NCBI GenBank assembly: GCA_022836615.1
Contig: MU405247.1
Coordinates: forward strand, 124,001-188,000
Source: Annulohypoxylon bovei var. microspora
Lineage: Eukaryota; Ascomycota; Sordariomycetes; Xylariales; Hypoxylaceae
Direction of reading: 5' to 3'
Length of the DNA: 64,000 nucleotides
Shown here: positions 1 to 11,857 of the stretch, one piece after another
Layout: each line of letters opens with the position of its first letter
Position numbering within the stretch: the first letter of the stretch is position 1
The notes under the pieces: model-generated
The model's database searches: none
Seen by the model: only the letters and a program-made list of their open reading frames with translations
Told to the model about the DNA's origin: nothing
Translations under genes and position numbers: made by a program

Positions 1-1634
1 ACCCAAGCGCAGTAGCAGATTTGACATTCGACGAGCCGAGAGTCTTGGTTTGCACAACTTTTGTTGGCGAAGCCAGTCCAGATATGTCTTCTTTCAATCA
101 TTGGCTTCATAACGCCCCGGCGATTGCCTCGAAGATCGCCGTCGAAGGAATGTTTCTTGGGCCGCCTACTATGCTTCTTATATCAATGCCTGTTCCCGTA
201 TGGAATGTTGTGCAGCACGACAAGGTCTGCTGCTTCTTGGGATATGTGAACTCTCACAACATGACCCACCTATACAATCGTTTGGTTGGATCCATCTCCG
301 TCAACAGGGCGTCGGCGAAGGATGTGGAAGATGGTCGGATGCTCCTCGAGGCTCGGGAGATAGCGAGCACGCCAATAACCCGCCGGCATGAGCTTCCTAC
401 TCATGCTCAAATACGACCAGAGACACCCATTCGTCCAGAGAGCATGGGGCGGGTTGATACGATGAACTTGCCCCAGCCCGAAGCTACTTCTAATATGACA
501 TATACTAACACAACGCCCGGTACCGGCATACCTAACAAAGTTGATGTCGAAGACTCGGCTGAGATGCAGGAGGCCGCTGAACAGCTCAAAGCTCTAAGCC
601 ACGTTCGACATGTGAGCAGTGAAAATGTCCCTGCCGCGCACGTACAACCAATTCCCGCGGATAATGCCACCTCCACTCGACATGACGAGGCTTCATCCCA
701 CGAAGCAAACGAATCTGGTGTAGATGAGACTCCCTATAACCCCGAATTTACCCCACCATCATCACGGCCTAAACAGCAACGTCGATCACTTCAAAAACAA
801 GCACCAAAGCAAGAAACTCGCTGTAATCATTGTAGCCATGCCCCCTTCAAGGATTATTCGTCATTACGTAAGCACATTGCTGCCGCTCATACCCGGCCGT
901 TTCCTTGCGCCTTCGCATTTGCCGGTTGCACAAGCACGTTCGGGTCTAAAAATGAATGGAAGAGACATATCGCCTCGCAACACTTGTGTCTCCAATACTA
1001 CCGGTGTTCATCGTGTCCGCAGAGCACAGTTGAAGGCAAGGGGAATGAATTTAATCGCAAAGATCTCTTTACGCAGCATCTTCGCCGTATGCATGCGCCC
1101 TTTGCAATCAAGAAGGCCATTGCCAAGGGTGATAGCAAATTGCAGGTGGATTGGGAAAACCATGTGAAGGAGATGCAACAGTCGTGCCTCGTGACACGGA
1201 GACAGCCTCCGCAGAGGTCCTCTTGTCCCAAGTCAGATTGTGCAAGCGTTTTTGAAGGGCCTACCTCGTGGGATGAGTGGACTGAGCACGTCGGTAGGCA
1301 TATGGAAAAGGGGGAGGCAGCTCGGCTTGGTGTCGACCGTCTATTGGCGAAATGGGCTTTGGACGAAGGTATCATTGAGCGTAGGGACGACGGCGAATAT
1401 CGACTTTGCAGCGGGACCAATAATCCGCCGGAACGGGAGTCTGGTGGAAACAACATCGAATATCAATCAGATGGGAACAAACGAGATCAAGACCGCGATC
1501 GTGATCGGGGCCGTGATCGTGACCGTGCCCATGACCATGAGCCAGAAAGGGATCGAAATAGGGATCAAGACCAAGAAGAACGGACGATAATAGCGGCAAG
1601 TACAATGGTGGATAAAATGGACGTCGACGAATAA
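1..1634 (+). CDS. C2H2 zinc-finger protein, 5' end cut by the window
   Basis: The reading frame is open from the left edge to TAA at 1632-1634. The true start lies outside or in an unseen upstream exon; the first in-frame ATG is at 84. About residue 268 (counted from position 21) a C2H2 finger begins with CNHC and ends HIAAAH. A second finger follows at once (CAFAFAGC ... HIASQH), then a degenerate one (YRCSSC ... HLRRMH), and a fourth with CPKSDC ... HVGRH. The C-terminus is a low-complexity Arg/Asp run (DRDRDRGRDRDR-like) rich in charged residues, ending MDVDE. This is the usual layout of fungal C2H2 nuclear proteins, so DNA or RNA binding is inferred. No orthologue is recognised. The 100 N-terminal residues visible here match no domain I know. 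Confidence 0.75.
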   Translation, partial: PSAVADLTFDEPRVLVCTTFVGEASPDMSSFNHWLHNAPAIASKIAVEGMFLGPPTMLLISMPVPVWNVVQHDKVCCFLGYVNSHNMTHLYNRLVGSISVNRASAKDVEDGRMLLEAREIASTPITRRHELPTHAQIRPETPIRPESMGRVDTMNLPQPEATSNMTYTNTTPGTGIPNKVDVEDSAEMQEAAEQLKALSHVRHVSSENVPAAHVQPIPADNATSTRHDEASSHEANESGVDETPYNPEFTPPSSRPKQQRRSLQKQAPKQETRCNHCSHAPFKDYSSLRKHIAAAHTRPFPCAFAFAGCTSTFGSKNEWKRHIASQHLCLQYYRCSSCPQSTVEGKGNEFNRKDLFTQHLRRMHAPFAIKKAIAKGDSKLQVDWENHVKEMQQSCLVTRRQPPQRSSCPKSDCASVFEGPTSWDEWTEHVGRHMEKGEAARLGVDRLLAKWALDEGIIERRDDGEYRLCSGTNNPPERESGGNNIEYQSDGNKRDQDRDRDRGRDRDRAHDHEPERDRNRDQDQEERTIIAASTMVDKMDVDE

Positions 1635-3545
1635 CGCTGGGCTTGTTTTTAAGAAGCACGATACCCACGGCGAGGCTTTCGGAGGGGGAGAAAGTCTTCA
1701 GACAAAAAACTGGTATCGGACGGGAGGGGGGGACGTGCCTTCGCAAGAGGCGCAAATGGTTACCGGCTTACGAATTTCCTTTCTGTTCACCGAACGATTG
1801 TATTCGAACTAGATACGCGGCCACGACCTTACCTGACAAATATTTTGCTTTCTATCATTATATTATCTTCGAATTTGTTTTTTCCCCCGCCGAGCGCGAA
1901 AAGAAAAAGGCTATAGGAACGACTGTACGACTATATATACCACTTTCGAGCATGGCTTTCTGTTTTGCGGACGAGCTGAACCGAACTGGACTGGACTGGA
2001 CTGGACCAAGTTGTCTAACCGGGGTGGCCTTATCTGATTCATAGAGACGAGCGGGACGGGGAACGGGGGTTGGGCGCAATTTTTTTAACTTGGGCTTGGT
2101 GTTGGTGTTGTTGGTGCGGCTACGGGTTACGGGTTCGGGTATGGGTCGGGTCGGGCTAGGTATATTTATATAGATCAACGAGATCAACTCGACAGTTGTA
2201 CAACCTGATGCCTAGGTACTAGGTGCTTATCCGGTGATTTGGCCGTGTGGCTTATAAATTTGCCTATATAGGTAGATGAGGTACGATGACGGTCAAGCAC
2301 TGTCTGAATTTGGATGCGCTGTGAGACTGCTCTTGCGTTAGAAACGCCTCGTGGCATGCGTCTCAGTCAAGATCTACACGGCGAAACGTTTTTCTTATTT
2401 TTGCTTTTTGCCTTTTGCTTTTTTCTTCGCGGACATATAAGACGCCTGGGCGTTCTTGTATCATCTCGTTTCGCGCCGATCTAATGTCTTGGATCTCGGC
2501 TCAGTGGCGGACTGGGGCGGACTATCGCGATGGGAGATCTGGACACGATCTACCCCTCGGGACAGCTTCGACTACGTAGGTGGGGGGATCATCTAGTGGG
2601 GAGTGTCTGAAAGTAACAACGGTGATGCGAGAGCCAACTAGGTAGTTACCATTATTCTAGCTGTCTAGCTGCTTATATGTAGTCGCAACACTTGTTAAGG
2701 TGGGATGTCTTGGCAGCTTTCTTTCCATCTCGACTCGGCGCCTTTTCGGTGTTCAATCTCTCGAAACTCTTGGAAACTGAAGGTTCACACGAAGATGGAC
2801 AATCATCCGTTCTTATATTATCGCAGCATTGACTTTTTATCTCCCTATGTATGTATATATATCTTCACGAGCAGACAGGTAGCTTCACAAATGGCGGTTA
2901 CTATGACTTCATAGATCGCCCTCTTTCGAGATTCTGACCCGGGTCACTCGGTGAAGTCCGCTGTCAATGATCCTGCGGGGGATTAGACCGAGCGTGGCCA
3001 TGTTCCCCACAGCGTTCATCTTAAAAAGAAAAAGCAAACAGGGGACGGGCTAGCCGGCTCCTCCTCGCGCTCGCATTGGCTAAATCCCGTCCCAAAGCAA
3101 ACAACGCGATGGAGCCTCTGCGGGGAAGTCCTTGTAGCTCGGTGCGGAGACGAAAAAGAAACTCGTGGGAAGATTTCTGCTTATGTACGTGCCTACCTAG
3201 CAGCCTAGGAAGCTCCCTACCCAGGCTGGATAGGCAAAAAGTCTTCGCCTCCATTCGACCTTGTCCGTGGAAGCTCCGTAAAAACGCCGCTAGCAGAGGG
3301 GGAAAAGGAGAACTTCTAGCACCTCGGCTCGCTCCGCCTAATTTTACTGGGTGCTATTATCATGAGGACAAAGAAAGGTCCAATTGAAGAGTTAGCCCGT
3401 CTTGGAAGCTTGGGGCGACCGAAGGAGCGCCGATCCCAGCGTCCTTTGTTCGTTTACCGTCGATGATAGCCTTACGGCTAGACTACAGTTCCACTCGCTC
3501 GGAACCCTAACGTCTGTCCTGAGCAAGCTGTCAACATGATTTAGG

Positions 3546-3559
3546 CGGAGTTAGGGCGG
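3546..3559 (+). promoter_or_regulatory. CGG-N8-CGG site, AmyR-type consensus
   Basis: Two CGG triplets (3546-3548, 3557-3559) are separated by exactly 8 bp, and a third CGG lies at 3567-3569 after 7 bp. The known binding consensus of AmyR, the fungal Zn2Cys6 activator of starch and maltose genes, is CGGN8(C/A)GG. The site lies about 290 bp upstream of an alpha-glucosidase start codon, a sensible position. Binding is inferred from the motif alone. Confidence 0.45.
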
Positions 3560-3697
3560 AGAATGGCGGAGTGTATCGGAATCGGATGCGGTATGTTGGG
3601 GTATATGCGGGGATTGGAGGCAGCTACTATAGTGGTCAATTTCACGATCCTGCGGCAAGGGTCGTATAATCTGGGGGCACTTGGCTCGGTGAGTACA

Positions 3698-3705
3698 TAT
3701 ATAAA
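3698..3705 (+). promoter_or_regulatory. TATA box of the glucosidase gene
   Basis: TATATAAA occurs about 145 bp upstream of the ATG at 3849, implying a 5' leader of roughly 110 nt. Two CACGTG boxes (3765-3770 and 3808-3813) lie between it and the start codon, probably within the leader or downstream promoter. Confidence 0.45.
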
Positions 3706-3848
3706 CACCTTGGGGCACCGCGCTACTCCAAGTCGTGAACCGGTGAGTCGGGTTACGCAGTGTCCACGTGGGAATCGCTGTCTCGCCATAACCACATTAG
3801 CCTCTCACACGTGGGGGTGATACAAGTTGTCTCGCACATCAGCTCAAG

Positions 3849-6717
3849 ATGGCAAGCCTCGTATTGTTTATGGCGGTGGCGGTCTCAGCCGCTGCCGTCG
3901 TGAGAAGAGATTATGCGAGCGACGACCCTCTCACTTCATGCCCCGGTTATACTGCTTCGAATGTTGTAAAGACGGCATCGGGACTGACGGCGGATTTAAC
4001 CCTAGCCGGCGATGCTTGTAATGTGTACGGAACTGACTTGAAAGACCTAACGTTAGAAGTCTCGTATGACACGGGTATGTTTGTTATGCCGTTATGTACG
4101 GTAACCCCCAAGAGTACCACTAATTCGTCTTCAGAGACGCGACTTCATGTCAAAATCCAAGATGCCGCCAGCAGTGTCTATCAGATCCCAGAGTCCGTCT
4201 TCTCTCGACCAGACGCGCAAGATTCTGAGGAGGCACAATCTGCGTTGAAATTCGACTACACTGAAAGCCCATTCTCCTTCACTGTATCTCGCTCGGACTC
4301 AGACGAAGTCCTCTTCGACACCTCGGCCGCTAGCCTGGTCTTCGAATCGCAGTACTTGCGCCTAAGAACAAAATTGCCAGAAAACCCGAGCCTTTACGGA
4401 CTTGGCGAACATTCAGATCCTTTCATGCTGAACTCTACAGATTACATCAGAACGTTCTGGTCGCAGGATGCCTACAGCGTTCCTGAAGGTGCTAATTTGT
4501 ATGGAAATCACCCCGTATACTATGAACACCGCGAATCCGGTACGCATGGCGTGTTCTTCTTGAACTCGAACGGCATGGACATCATGATCAACAACACGGC
4601 CGAGTCTGGACAGTATCTCGAATACAACACGCTCGGTGGTGTGCTCGACTTCTATTTCGTATCTGGCCCGAGCCCGATTGAAGTTGCGCAGCAATACTCC
4701 GAGATCGTCGGCACGCCTGCAATGATGCCATATTGGGGGTTCGGCTTCCACAACTGCCGATATGGGTACCAAGATGTTTTCGACGTAGCTGAGGTGGTCT
4801 ACAACTATAGTCAAGCCGGCATCCCGCTAGAGACGATGTGGACCGATATTGACTATATGTATCGTAGAAGAGTAAGTCTCCTCCGCAGTTCGTAATTGTT
4901 CGCTTATTAACAGTCAACAGGTGTTCTCCTTAGACCCAGACAGATTTCCCCTACACAAGATGCGCGAGATGGTCGACTACTTGCACGCGCATAACCAACA
5001 TTACGTCGTAATGGTAGATCCTGCCGTGGCCTACCAAGACTTTCCAGCTGCCTTTCAGCGAGGAGTTGATGACAACATCTTCCTGCTTCGCGCGAACGGC
5101 TCGGTATGGAAGGGCGTCGTCTGGCCTGGTGTGACCGCGTTTCCGGATTGGTTCTCGGCGAACATTAGCAATTACTGGAACAACGAGTTCTCTCTCTTCT
5201 TCTCGCCCGAGGACGGTCTCGATATCGATGCCCTCTGGATCGATATGAACGAGCCTTCTAACTTCCCCTGCAATTTCCCCTGCGATGACCCAGATGCTTC
5301 CGCTGTGGGCTACCCGCCAGAGCCTCCGCCAGTAAGGGCCAATCCTCGACCTCTGCCAGGCTTTCCTTGCGATTTCCAGCCTGAGGGAACCGATTGTGCG
5401 AAAACCGAAGTAAGGTCTCTTGAGATCCGCGACAGCACACCCCCAGCGTACTTCAATAATCTTGTTATCTCGCCACGCCAGACGGAGGGTCAACAAAAGG
5501 GACTTCCCGACCGCGATCTTCTCTTCCCCAAATACGCGATTCACAACAAAGCCGCGAACGAAGATAGCTGGAACGCAGCTGAGGGTGGTATCTCTAACAA
5601 GACGGTGAACACCGACGTGATCCACCAGAACGGTCTCTCCATGTACGATACCCACAACATGTATGGCTCGATGATGTCCATCGCATCCCACGAAGCTATG
5701 CTTCAACGACGACCTACCGTACGCCCCATGATCATCACGCGCTCGACGTTCGCCGGCGCTGGTACCAAGGTAGGCCATTGGCTGGGAGACAACCTGTCTT
5801 CTTGGCACCACTACAGGCTCGCGATCCGGAGCATGATGGCTTTCGCTTCCGTATACCAGGTACCGATGGTTGGCGCGGACACATGCGGATTCGGCGACAA
5901 CACGACAGAGCAGCTCTGCGCGAGGTGGGCCGCTCTCGGCGCATTTGCACCTTTCTATCGCGTCCACAATAGTCTCGATATGGTCCCCCAGGAGTTCTAC
6001 CGCTGGAACGCCACAGCGGTATCTGGGCGCAAGTTCATCGATATCCGCTACCGCCTACTCGACTATATGTATACAGCCCTGCAAGGGCAAACTATCGACG
6101 GCACACCCATGGTGAACCCGCTCTTCTACTTGTACCCGCAGGACAAGAACACCTACCCCTTGGACCTACAGTACTTCCTCGGTCCAGCACTGCTTGTCGC
6201 ACCCGTCACCGAGGAGAACAGCACGAGTGTCGATATATATCTTCCAGATGACATCTTTTATGATTGGTACACGCACGAGAAGATTGTTGGTGAAGGCAAG
6301 ACCATCACGGTCGAGAACCAGGAATGGACGGATCTACCCCTATATCTGCGGGGTGGCGTGATTGTGCCGACGCGCGCCGAATCGGCCAATACGACAACGG
6401 GACTGCGCACGAAACCCTTCGAAATTTTGGTGCCCGTGGGCAAGGATGGAAAAGCGAGCGGTAGGCTCTACCTAGACGACGGCACGAGCATCGAACAAGC
6501 CGGGACGAGTGATATACTTTTCGAGTATGCTAACGGCGTGCTCACGGTTAGCGGTACATTCGGGTACAAGACGGACGAGCTTAGAGTCGGCAAGGTTACG
6601 TTCTTGGGTGTCGGTGGAAAGAGTGGATTCAAGAAGCGCGCCGCCAAGGACGTGGTCACCGTGGAGGTTGATAAACCGCTTACGGAAGCGTTCACTGTCG
6701 AGGTTGGCAAAGCATAA
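3849..6717 (+). CDS. agdC: Secreted GH31 alpha-glucosidase (agdC type)
   Basis: Exons 3849-4074, 4135-4871 and 4921-6717 give 919 residues, close to fungal agdC-type alpha/beta-glucosidases (about 880-900). The enzyme releases glucose from non-reducing ends of malto-oligosaccharides outside the cell. The first 18 or so residues form a signal peptide (MASLVLFMAVAVSAAAVV). The GH31 nucleophile motif WIDMNEPSNF places the catalytic Asp at about residue 429; the HWLGDN motif places the likely acid/base Asp at about 611. Several N-x-S/T sites fit secretion. Intron 1 (60 bp) is a multiple of three and has no stop; removing it restores the conserved join YDT-E-TRLHVKIQ. Intron 2 (49 bp) joins DYMYRRR to VFSLDPDRFP. 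A CGG-N8-CGG site and TATA box lie upstream. The family is sure; the exact substrate preference is not. Confidence 0.93.
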
Positions 6718-8072
6718 GCATATGCGAGTTAAAAAGGGGTGTTGGCAATTGGCAATTGGGTAATGAGAAATGCGGAACTGCATGATGTTAGCTGTGTGCA
6801 TATTATATATAATATTCGTAATGTATATACTTATGATATAATGTTTGGTCTACTTGCCTCGTTGCCTCGCCCCCTATTCGATGGGAATGTAATATACATT
6901 GTGAAAATGCATACCTAAGTATGTTTGTAAAGTATTAGTAAATGGAAATTGCATATAATTATTCTCTTTGATTCAGTTATATTGAAATGATTCGCGGCCT
7001 TATTCTTATTGCTACGTTATAGAAACTACCGCTTTCTGTCGGAAGTGCCGAGAATACGACTTTGAGTATGTTGCCCAGAATGAAGATACGTGTACACGAT
7101 GCTCCATCTGAAAGGAAATCTCGGTCGCCAAAAGTGGTGTTAATAGAGACCACTCTTTCGGTTCTCCATTCTGCAATGAATTTGCGATGCCGATTTGCTC
7201 CCCATGGGGATATTTCTGATATTCCTGGGGAAGACTAGTTTCCGTCACCGAGGCAAGTAGTACATCTTTTCTAGGTCGCCGATACCGAAGAAGATTATGG
7301 ATACTGACATAGTAATTAGTCAATATTTCTAATTTAATTATGGTATGATGTAGTGGAGGAAGTTAACTTACATATCCGAATGGTTATCATCGAGTGTGTA
7401 GGTGGTCTAGGTGGGCAAGCAGTATGAATCATCCGAAGTATAGGATGGTCCTCGGGAGGAACTTCAAGACACAAGAACGGGTACGTGCGAATTAAATGTA
7501 TCAGTGCTAGATGATATAAAAACTCTGATCTGCGGGCCAAACCTAGAATAAATAAAATTAAATAAAAGAAGGAAGGACTGTCCTGTGGAAGAAGGTGCAA
7601 CAAGTATATCTAACACCTAGGTTATCAGGCCACCTACCTACCTACCTACCTACCTACCTTTCTAATTTGTTCTATTCTACCTTCACCGGTCCATAAATTT
7701 TCGTCATTAGGTATTGTAAAACCGAAAGAGGTATTACACGAACCAAGGCAGTGGGTATGATTGGTTCAGGGTTGCTCCGTGTTGCCATGTGCCGTTGACA
7801 AACAAATTTCGACGGCCGCCATCTGCAACCAGCCTGCTGAGCACTCGTTTTAAAAGCACCAAACAATCTCAAGGGCTGTACAACCCTCGAGGTTTAATGT
7901 ACAGAATTTACAATCTTCCTTCCTCTCTTTATTCTTTTTTTCTTCCACGTCCAATTTTTTACAGTTACAATAATCAATCTTCCTTCCTCACCCCTGGACC
8001 ACACCTGACCACACCTTAATCATCACGTCCCATCGCACTGTACCGCGATCTTGGTACAGATAATTCACTAAC
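6718..8072. other. Intergenic region with a tetranucleotide repeat
   Basis: AT-rich 3' flank of the glucosidase, then about 1 kb without a supportable gene. The only marked structure is the ACCT run at 7632-7659. The last 200 bp are CT-rich (7915-8020), like a fungal promoter or leader for the next gene. Confidence 0.6.
7632..7659. repeat. (ACCT)7 microsatellite
   Basis: Seven perfect ACCT units. It is the longest perfect example of the TACCTA/TAGGTA motif that recurs in spacers throughout the window. Confidence 0.95.
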
Positions 8073-9425
8073 ATGAGAGACGATAAATCGCAAGTCGATA
8101 TTGATATCTCGAATGGCACCTGCTATTATGCAGTCAATACGAAAGCTAAGACTGACTACATTCCTTGCGGTAACGTCGCCGCCGGCGTAGATTGGCCCTG
8201 CTGTGTCGCGGGAGATATCTGTCTAGGTAGCGCAGCATGCTATCATCGTCACTGTAAGTACACGATGTGATACTCACCTACATACCTTCCTATTTATAAA
8301 TAAGCCATCTAATTCTTATGCAACTGCTAACAAGAATCATTATTAGTCGATATCACGTACCTAGCTGGCTGCACCGACCCCAGCTACAAAGACTCCACAT
8401 GTCCTTTCAAGAGTCAATTCGGCGGCCAACAGTGGGTCGGGCTGGAAAACTGCAAGTACGACACTGACTTATGGGCTGGATGCAAGGAGATAGGTGACGT
8501 GCCTGGCTCTAGGCCTCCTGCCTCGTGCACGTGCTCCCCTGACACCGAGGTCTTCAGCGACAGGCCGGTGCTGGCCAATATCGCCCAGCTCCCCACGAGC
8601 CTCGGCGGAACCATCTCATGGTACAATGGGATGAAGCCGCTTTACACGGATCCGACACCGAGTGTGACAGATACGCCGACTAAAACGGCGACTACAACGG
8701 CGACTACAACGGCGACTTCGCGGTCGAACCCACCGCCTAATACAGTAAATCCGGCAAGTGATCCGGGAGCAACACAACCCTCAACAATCTTTTGGAACCC
8801 CTCGGAATCAACAACCTCCCCCGCATCAGTAGGCACGACGCCATCTACCGTCGTTCCTCCCTCTAACCAACCCGACCAATCAGCCAGCACTCCTACAGGT
8901 ACGAATCTGTCTACTGCAGCTCAAGCTGGCGTAGGCATCGGCGCGGGCTTCGGAGCCCTACTCATCGGGGGTCTGATATACCTCGTGTTTTTCCTGCGCA
9001 AGCGCAAAGGAATCCAACGCGACAACGCCATGGCGCAGTCCGATCTACCCGACGGCCCTGGCCCCGTGAATCTTATCCCGCCGCAAGACGATCCGACCAG
9101 CCCAACGGCCACGGAGCTAGCGGCCGACGAACTGAAGAGAGCGAGCGAACTCCCGGGTTCGCCCGCGGCGTCGGAGCTCGCGGCGCCTCAGCGATCGTTC
9201 CGCGCCTACAACCCGCATCTGCATGGTAACTACGCGCAGAAGCCCCCCGGAAGCCAGACCCGCGTGGACCATGACCAGACCTTGAGCAGAGACAGCTCCT
9301 TAGTTTCGCCAATGAGCCCGAGCAGCGTGAAGGCTGAGCACGGCAGTACCGGCGTCCCGGCAAACGAGGAGGACGCCAAGAAGGGATCCACAATTACTGA
9401 GCCCGTTTACGAGCTGGAGGGATGA
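8073..9425 (+). CDS. Cysteine-rich single-pass membrane protein with Thr/Ser stalk
   Basis: Exons 8073-8253 and 8347-9425 (93-bp intron with GTAAGT donor, CTAAC branch, TTAG acceptor) encode 419 residues. Residues 1-160 are cysteine-rich (CYYA, PCG, WPCC, ICL, GCT, CKY, SCTC), as in fungal extracellular Cys-rich modules. A Thr/Pro/Ser stalk follows, including a short repeat of TATTTA. A transmembrane helix begins around GVGIGAGFGALLIGGLIY, with a basic stop-transfer (RKRKG) after it. The roughly 130-residue cytoplasmic tail is Pro/Ser/Glu-rich. The layout is that of Wsc/Mid2-like sensors and similar fungal surface proteins, but no WSC domain is seen. No clear N-terminal signal peptide is visible; an unseen upstream exon is possible. 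Function unknown. Confidence 0.75.
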
Positions 9426-9926
9426 CCTGCCTGTTTTTATAAAGTTGGCCATCTGGGCGGGATGTATGAAAATCGAGGACGACGGCGTAACTCGGTGTTC
9501 AGGGGTATTGATCATTCGCCGCTTCTTCGTTTATTTGCTTGCTTGCTGCCTTTGGCGAGGTGCGAATGTCATTTCCTCGAGGCAAGTACCGAGGATTAGT
9601 GAGCAGAGGACGGTTGGGAAACCGCGAATGATTGGCTACAGCAGAAGTCTGACACAGTTTAGATGCATAGCCGTAATAACTGAATTGAGCTGAAAACTGA
9701 ATCTTATGCTTTTTATGTTTTTTAGGTGCATACCGGAGATATCATCGTCGTCCCCTCATCTCACCTACCTTAGTCACGTCACACTGAAATCGTATATTGT
9801 AAACTAATCTTGCTTCAATGAACTTGTTGATGTGAGTAAATTGGTTGATGAATACCGTGGTCGCGTCGGCCGTAACGTGTTAATCACCATTTCCATCTGG
9901 TAGCCTAGCTTGTTCATTAACTAACC
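9426..9926. other. Intergenic, nothing recognised
   Basis: About 500 bp between two genes on the same strand. It must hold the terminator of the Cys-rich gene and the promoter of the hydrolase gene; no clear motif was seen. Confidence 0.6.
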
Positions 9927-11309
9927 ATGAATATGCAGTTCGAATCATTACTAAGCCTATTCGTTAATATCTTGGTACATTTCATCTACCTCGCTATGGC
10001 AGACAACACGACAGTAAAGCCTTCCCCTCTCCACCGACGGGAGGTGTTCTACGTCGGCGGACAATATGTACCGGATAGCAAAGGCAACCACACGCTCCAG
10101 GGGCAGATGTACGTCGAGAGACTTATCCCAGAAGTAGATGAGAGCTTAAGGAAACCTCTGCCTATCGTGTTCATCCACGGCGCGACAAGATCTGGAATAG
10201 TGGGTTGTCTCAGATTTCAATAACCCCTCTTGTTCGACGCTGTTATTGACGAACTATCCATGAACAGGACTGGCTCACGAAGGCCGACGGACAGCCAGGA
10301 TGGGCCTCATACTTCCTGTCGCAGGGGTTTGAATGTTACCTCATCGACCAACCCTTTCGAGGTCGAAGTCCAGTATGTAATATCGAGAATTCTCCCCCTT
10401 ATGCCCCCCTTCTAGTCTTTCCCAAGCATGAGAATTTCCCAGTCAAATCGATTAGGAGAATGGCATAATTCAGGCATCCTCGAAGCCCCAAACCCCCGTC
10501 TCAGGAAAAGCAGCAACTAACCTCCCTCGTTAAAGTGGCACCCCGGGAACGGCACCATGACCGCGTTCTCAGCCGAGTCGATCCAGACGCTGTTCACAGC
10601 GTGCCAGGCCTTCGGGACGTGGCCGCAGGCCAAGCAGCACACGCAGTGGCCGGGCGCGGGCACGATGGGCGACGCGGTGTTCGACCAGTTCTACGCGTCG
10701 GCGCTGCAGATCCTGGGCGACCCCGTGGCGCAGGAGCGCGCGTCGCAGGCGGCGTGCGCCGCGCTGCTCGACCGCATCGGCCGGCCCGCCGTGCTGGTCG
10801 GCCACTCGGCCGGCGGCTCGGTGCCCTGGCTCACGGCCGACGCGCGCCCGCGGCTGGTCCGCGCCATCGTCGCCCTCGAGCCCACCGGCCCGCCCTTCTT
10901 CAAGGTCGGCGTCGTGTCCGGGCCCGGCGCGCAGTACGGCGTCACCAACGCGCCCATCACGTACGACCCGCCGGTCACGGACCCCGCTGCGGACTTCGCC
11001 AAAGTCGACGTCCAGGGCCCGGCGCCCGGCTTGACGGAGTGCACGCTGCAGGCCGAGGCGCCGCCGCCGCGGCAGCTTGTTAACCTGAGGGATGTGAGGG
11101 TGCTGGTGGTTACGTCGCCCGCATCGTACCACGCGCAGTACGACTGGGGCACCGTTCAGTTCCTGCGGCAGGCTGGCGTCAGGAACCTGGAGTATATGAG
11201 GCTGGAGGAGAGGGGCATACTGGGCAACGGCCACATGATGATGATGGAGAAGAACAGTGACGAGGTGGCTGCGGAGATCGCGAGGTGGATCGACGGATCG
11301 ACTGGGTAG
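9927..11309 (+). CDS. Secreted alpha/beta-hydrolase, probable esterase
   Basis: Exons 9927-10199, 10268-10372 and 10536-11309 give 383 residues. The joins SGI-DWLTKADG and GRSP-WHPGNGTM restore a continuous hydrolase. An N-terminal hydrophobic stretch (LLSLFVNILVHFIYLAMA) looks like a signal peptide. The oxyanion-hole motif VFIHG precedes, the nucleophile elbow GHSAGG supplies the catalytic Ser, and GNGHMMMMEKN near the C-terminus supplies the His. The family occurs in fungi and bacteria as secreted or periplasmic alpha/beta-hydrolases of unknown substrate. Intron 1 has an unusual GTGGGT donor. Exon 3 is far richer in G+C than exons 1-2 and the flanks. Ester hydrolysis is inferred from the fold. 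Confidence 0.85.
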
Positions 11310-11857
11310 GAGGAATTCGAGGCGGAAGTCCTAGATTGCCACCGAACTTCGAAGTACTCAGCTAGTAAACGGCTGGATTGTTGATTAGTATAGCCAAGAC
11401 TTATCAGGCGAAGCACGGGATGTGTCGATCATAGAACAATTCCGCTGACAGAGAGAACAGCTTCCTGCTGGTACGTAATATACACGTGTCGGTTAGATAA
11501 TGGCGTTTCAAAGCTCCCCAAAGTAAGATGCGCTGTGTAACGCCTCCCGTGCGGCGAGGCTTGACCGGTGTGTAGCTCGGCGTGTTGCTCGGCGTGTTAA
11601 GCACTGCACATAGCTAGGTCTGGCAAGCCACTCGTACCACAGCAGGATTCAGCCCTGCAGCAAGGGATATGCTGAAGCCGTCACTAGTCCTTTCCTGCCT
11701 GAGTAACCTAACGCGTAATCAAGCCTGAAGCCCTAGGTAGGGCTTCGGAATTGTGCTGTCATGCGGGAGCTGACGTCAAGGTAATTGACATCATCCGAGT
11801 AGAGAGTTGCTACACCAGTAGCGTAGCTGGGTTCGGACGCACTTAGAGAACGTTTGG
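11310..11857. other. Convergent intergenic region
   Basis: Lies between the hydrolase (plus strand) and the PTH11-like gene (minus strand). No gene or marked repeat seen apart from short CGGCGTGT duplications near 11570-11600. Confidence 0.55.

Larger units (their letters stand above)
1635..3848. other. Intergenic region upstream of the glucosidase
   Basis: No supportable gene in 2.2 kb. It holds the zinc-finger 3' flank, a CTGGA pentamer run at about 1985-2006, degenerate GGGTT/GGTGTT-rich sequence at 2090-2160, T-rich sequence near 2390-2430, and the glucosidase promoter in its last 350 bp. Short open frames here lack codon structure or conserved content. Confidence 0.6.

Noticed and set aside
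4951..5967. 338-codon open frame antisense to the glucosidase
   Set aside because: It mirrors the codon pattern of the real GH31 exon, lacks any domain and has no splice or promoter support.
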